A program made the translations under genes and the position numbers. Shown here piece by piece: positions 62,126-64,000 of a stretch of DNA of 64,000 nt (position 1 is the first letter of the stretch; each line of letters opens with the position of its first letter). This DNA comes from Candidatus Zixiibacteriota bacterium. Its GTDB lineage: Bacteria; Zixibacteria; MSB-5A5; GN15; FEB-12. The stretch covers positions 186,001 through 250,000 of the forward strand of contig JACZWU010000003.1 of the NCBI GenBank assembly GCA_022571985.1, written 5' to 3'. A model generated the notes under the pieces. That model worked only from the letters and a program-made list of their open reading frames with translations. It did not search any database and was not told the origin of the DNA.

Positions 62126-62297
62126 TCTTTAACAGATCTAGCCAACATCAATTCCTAGCCGTTCATGAATGCCGCCCCTAAAGATCAATCCCCGGCGACC
62201 ACGGTGGTCGCTGACAGATAAAACAACACAATGAAGCAAAATTTTAAGAATAGTACGGAATTATCTATTGTTTCTCAATGTTCAATGGGGTATATTA

Positions 62298-62376
62298 TTG
62301 ATAGTCTTTGCCTCATTATGAGACTCCTTTCATAAAAAATTTTCTGCAAGATTGGGCAGACAATGTTACCCTCCAG
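62298..62376 (-). pseudogene. Remnant of a duplicated globin 5' end
   Basis: The minus strand keeps the globin ribosome site and start (AAAGGAGTCTCATAATGAGGCAA) and the first seven codons (MRQRLSI, against MRQKLPI), then meets a stop after 13 codons. The upstream leader is also retained. It is therefore a truncated duplicate. Confidence 0.7.
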
Positions 62377-62447
62377 TTAACGCCTTATAAGGTATATGTC
62401 GGGAGTCTGAGTGCAAGCGATTTTTAATTTTTGTCAGGAACCTTTTT

Positions 62448-62957
62448 TTATATGCCGAATAAAATTCCGAACATGAATCTTAAGTCGGGGATATCGCCAA
62501 TTCCAAATCGTGCTTCAAAATTATATTTATTACCACCTCGCATAGGGATTTTCATACCGGCGGTAAGACTCAGACCAACTTCGGTTGAGGCGCCTTTTCC
62601 CGAGGCGAAAAAAAGTGTCGGGCCGGCGGCACCATAAAAAGTAAGACCGGATTCTGGCAGCGGCAAGAGATACCAGCGCAGATCGAAGTTTGCGGCGGTG
62701 CCATCACCACCTAGTGAAAAATCAATACTCGGCGCAAAAACTGCCGTTCCTGCAAAACGGCCGAATTCCCCCTGGCCGCCTATCAAAAACTGGCTTGGAC
62801 CATTATCGAACCCAATTCTGGCTCCTAATGAATAATTTTGGGACCTGGCTCTGGCTTTCTTTTTGTTTTGAGCTTCGGCAGTTACGCTAAAGACGAATAG
62901 CAGCAGAACCATCAGTATGAAAGTCTTTGTAAAAAACCCATTTCGCGCAAACGTCAT
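62448..62957 (-). CDS. Small outer-membrane beta-barrel-like protein
   Basis: A signal peptide (ILMVLLLFVFSVTAEAQ) leads to 130 residues of short Gly-rich strands (SLGARIGFDNG, LTFYGAAGPTLFF, TEVGLSLTAGMKIP, NFEARFGIGDIPDLRFMFGILFGI), the look of an eight-stranded barrel. Function unknown. Confidence 0.7.
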   Translation of the reverse strand: MTFARNGFFTKTFILMVLLLFVFSVTAEAQNKKKARARSQNYSLGARIGFDNGPSQFLIGGQGEFGRFAGTAVFAPSIDFSLGGDGTAANFDLRWYLLPLPESGLTFYGAAGPTLFFASGKGASTEVGLSLTAGMKIPMRGGNKYNFEARFGIGDIPDLRFMFGILFGI

Positions 62958-63177
62958 TTTATTTCACCTTTTTTCATTTTATAGAATCATCGTTTTCAAC
63001 TTTAGCTTTAATTAATTAAGTCGGCCTCATCAATCAACTATTATCGACATAATCTCCCTTATCTTAGGGGTAGATTTTTGGTCATTAGCGGAACCAACTG
63101 CTTGCCAGAATGTTAAATCTTTATTGGATTAAGCGTAATATCCATTATCAGCAGAAATTAACGTAAAGGAGATGAAA

Positions 63178-64000
63178 ATGGACAAGAAAAAAGTAGTACT
63201 CATTACCGGCAGCAGCAGCGGCTTTGGGCTACTAACCACCCGCACTCTGCTTGAACAGGGCTACACAGTCATTGCCTCAATGCGCGGACTTGACGGCAAA
63301 AACAAAGAGCATGCAGACAGCCTCAAAACATTTGCCGAAGGCAAACCGGGCCGGCTGCATTTGCTTGAGCTGGACGTGACCAGTGATTCCTCCGTTGAGA
63401 CGGCTGTCAAGCGGGCATATGAGATGGCCGGGCGTATTGACGTGGTCATAAACAACGCTGGTTTCGGTGTGGCCGGATTTGCCGAAGCTACCACAGTTCC
63501 ACAGTTTCAGAAAAACTTCGATGTGAACGTCTTTGGTGTTCAGAGAGTAAGTAGAGCTGTGCTGCCGGCAATGCGCCAACAGGGTAATGGTTTGATAATC
63601 AATATTTCAAGCATCATTGGCAGAATGGTGATGCCATTTGCCGCGTCCTATGTTGCGTCCAAATATGCCCTGGAAGGTCTTTCTGAATCCTACCGCTATG
63701 AGTTAGCCGGTACCGGTGTTGATGTGGTGATTATTGAGCCGGGCGGTTTTGGCACGAACTTTCTTGAAAATATGGAACCTGCCGCCGACAGCGACCGGCT
63801 GAAAAGTTACGGACCGCTGGCCGAAATGCCTGAAAAAATGTGGAGTGGATTTGCCGAGAACTTAAAAGGTGATGACGCTCCTGACCCGCAGGTTGTGGCT
63901 GACGCCATCGCTAAGTTGATTGAAACTCCGGCAGGCCAGAGACCGCTTCGGACTGTGGTCGATCCAATGATGGGCGGCGAGGGTCCCCGGGCAATTAATC
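63178..64000 (+). CDS. Classical SDR oxidoreductase, 3' end beyond window
   Basis: The start at 63178 follows AAAGGAG. GSSSGFG (11-17), NNAGFGVAG, the catalytic Ser of NISSIIG and YVASK are all present, so it is an active classical short-chain dehydrogenase. The frame is still open at the right edge (274 codons). Substrate unknown. Confidence 0.93.
   Translation, partial: MDKKKVVLITGSSSGFGLLTTRTLLEQGYTVIASMRGLDGKNKEHADSLKTFAEGKPGRLHLLELDVTSDSSVETAVKRAYEMAGRIDVVINNAGFGVAGFAEATTVPQFQKNFDVNVFGVQRVSRAVLPAMRQQGNGLIINISSIIGRMVMPFAASYVASKYALEGLSESYRYELAGTGVDVVIIEPGGFGTNFLENMEPAADSDRLKSYGPLAEMPEKMWSGFAENLKGDDAPDPQVVADAIAKLIETPAGQRPLRTVVDPMMGGEGPRAIN

Noticed and set aside
1-64000. CRISPR array, rRNA or ordinary tRNA genes
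   Set aside because: No regularly spaced repeats, rRNA motifs or cloverleaf sequences other than the tmRNA tRNA-like domain and its partial copies were seen by eye.

Overview
The window looks like chromosome of a Gram-negative bacterium of the FCB superphylum; Zixibacteria or a close relative is my best guess, not proven. Supporting signs are a TonB-dependent receptor with a carboxypeptidase-regulatory N-domain under a TPP riboswitch, a BshB1-type bacillithiol deacetylase, several outer-membrane barrels and lipoproteins, a FlgD-like C-terminal domain, eukaryote-type Ser/Thr kinases joined to TolB-like and TPR domains, and a MEMO1-AMMECR1 fusion. No CRISPR array, rRNA or ordinary tRNA was seen. 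The one structural RNA gene is a tmRNA (ssrA).

1-10.3 kb (all minus strand): a tyrosinase running off the left edge with a MelC1-like copper caddie in front of it; a DinB-fold protein; an octaheme hydroxylamine-oxidoreductase-like cytochrome with an internally duplicated membrane protein; a stand-alone type III polyketide synthase; a Ser/Thr kinase-TolB-TPR receptor; and a TIM-barrel-like flavoprotein candidate.

10.4-21 kb: a composite genomic island built against the 3' end of ssrA. The last 17-30 bases of ssrA recur four times as direct repeats (10399, 11542, 15251, 20190) before the intact gene (20619-20974). No integrase survives, but an excisionase-type HTH relic and possible integrase tails lie beside the repeats. 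Cargo between repeats: two membrane proteins, a kinase fused to an alpha/beta hydrolase, a DUF4185-like secreted propeller, a Fic protein with a set of palindromic operators, a DUF262-HNH plus GIY-YIG two-nuclease operon (candidate defence system), and a 37-residue Lys-rich protein.

21-41 kb: LysE and DoxX membrane proteins; an extended SDR; a block (carbamoyltransferase, DUF5989, GDSL hydrolase) whose order recalls sxtI-K-L of saxitoxin clusters; a cupredoxin-histidine kinase-porin operon without response regulator; a class V aminotransferase; another SDR; MEMO1-AMMECR1; NfeD plus SPFH; DUF302; OsmC; a type II restriction-modification pair whose nuclease is frameshifted at a homopolymer; and a DUF255 thioredoxin-like lipoprotein.

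41-48 kb: polysaccharide export genes (Wzi-like barrel, WbaP-type initiating transferase, SLBB export protein), with an aminotransferase-fold protein that has lost its Schiff-base lysine. 48.8-64 kb: FadL-like protein, an esterase-fold lipoprotein with Gly in place of the nucleophile, duplicated terminators, BshB1 convergent with the reverse transsulfuration pair (cysteine and bacillithiol supply), a zinc-ribbon small protein, GreA, a TPP-riboswitch-controlled thiamine uptake operon, lipoproteins, a secreted truncated globin and an SDR cut by the right edge.
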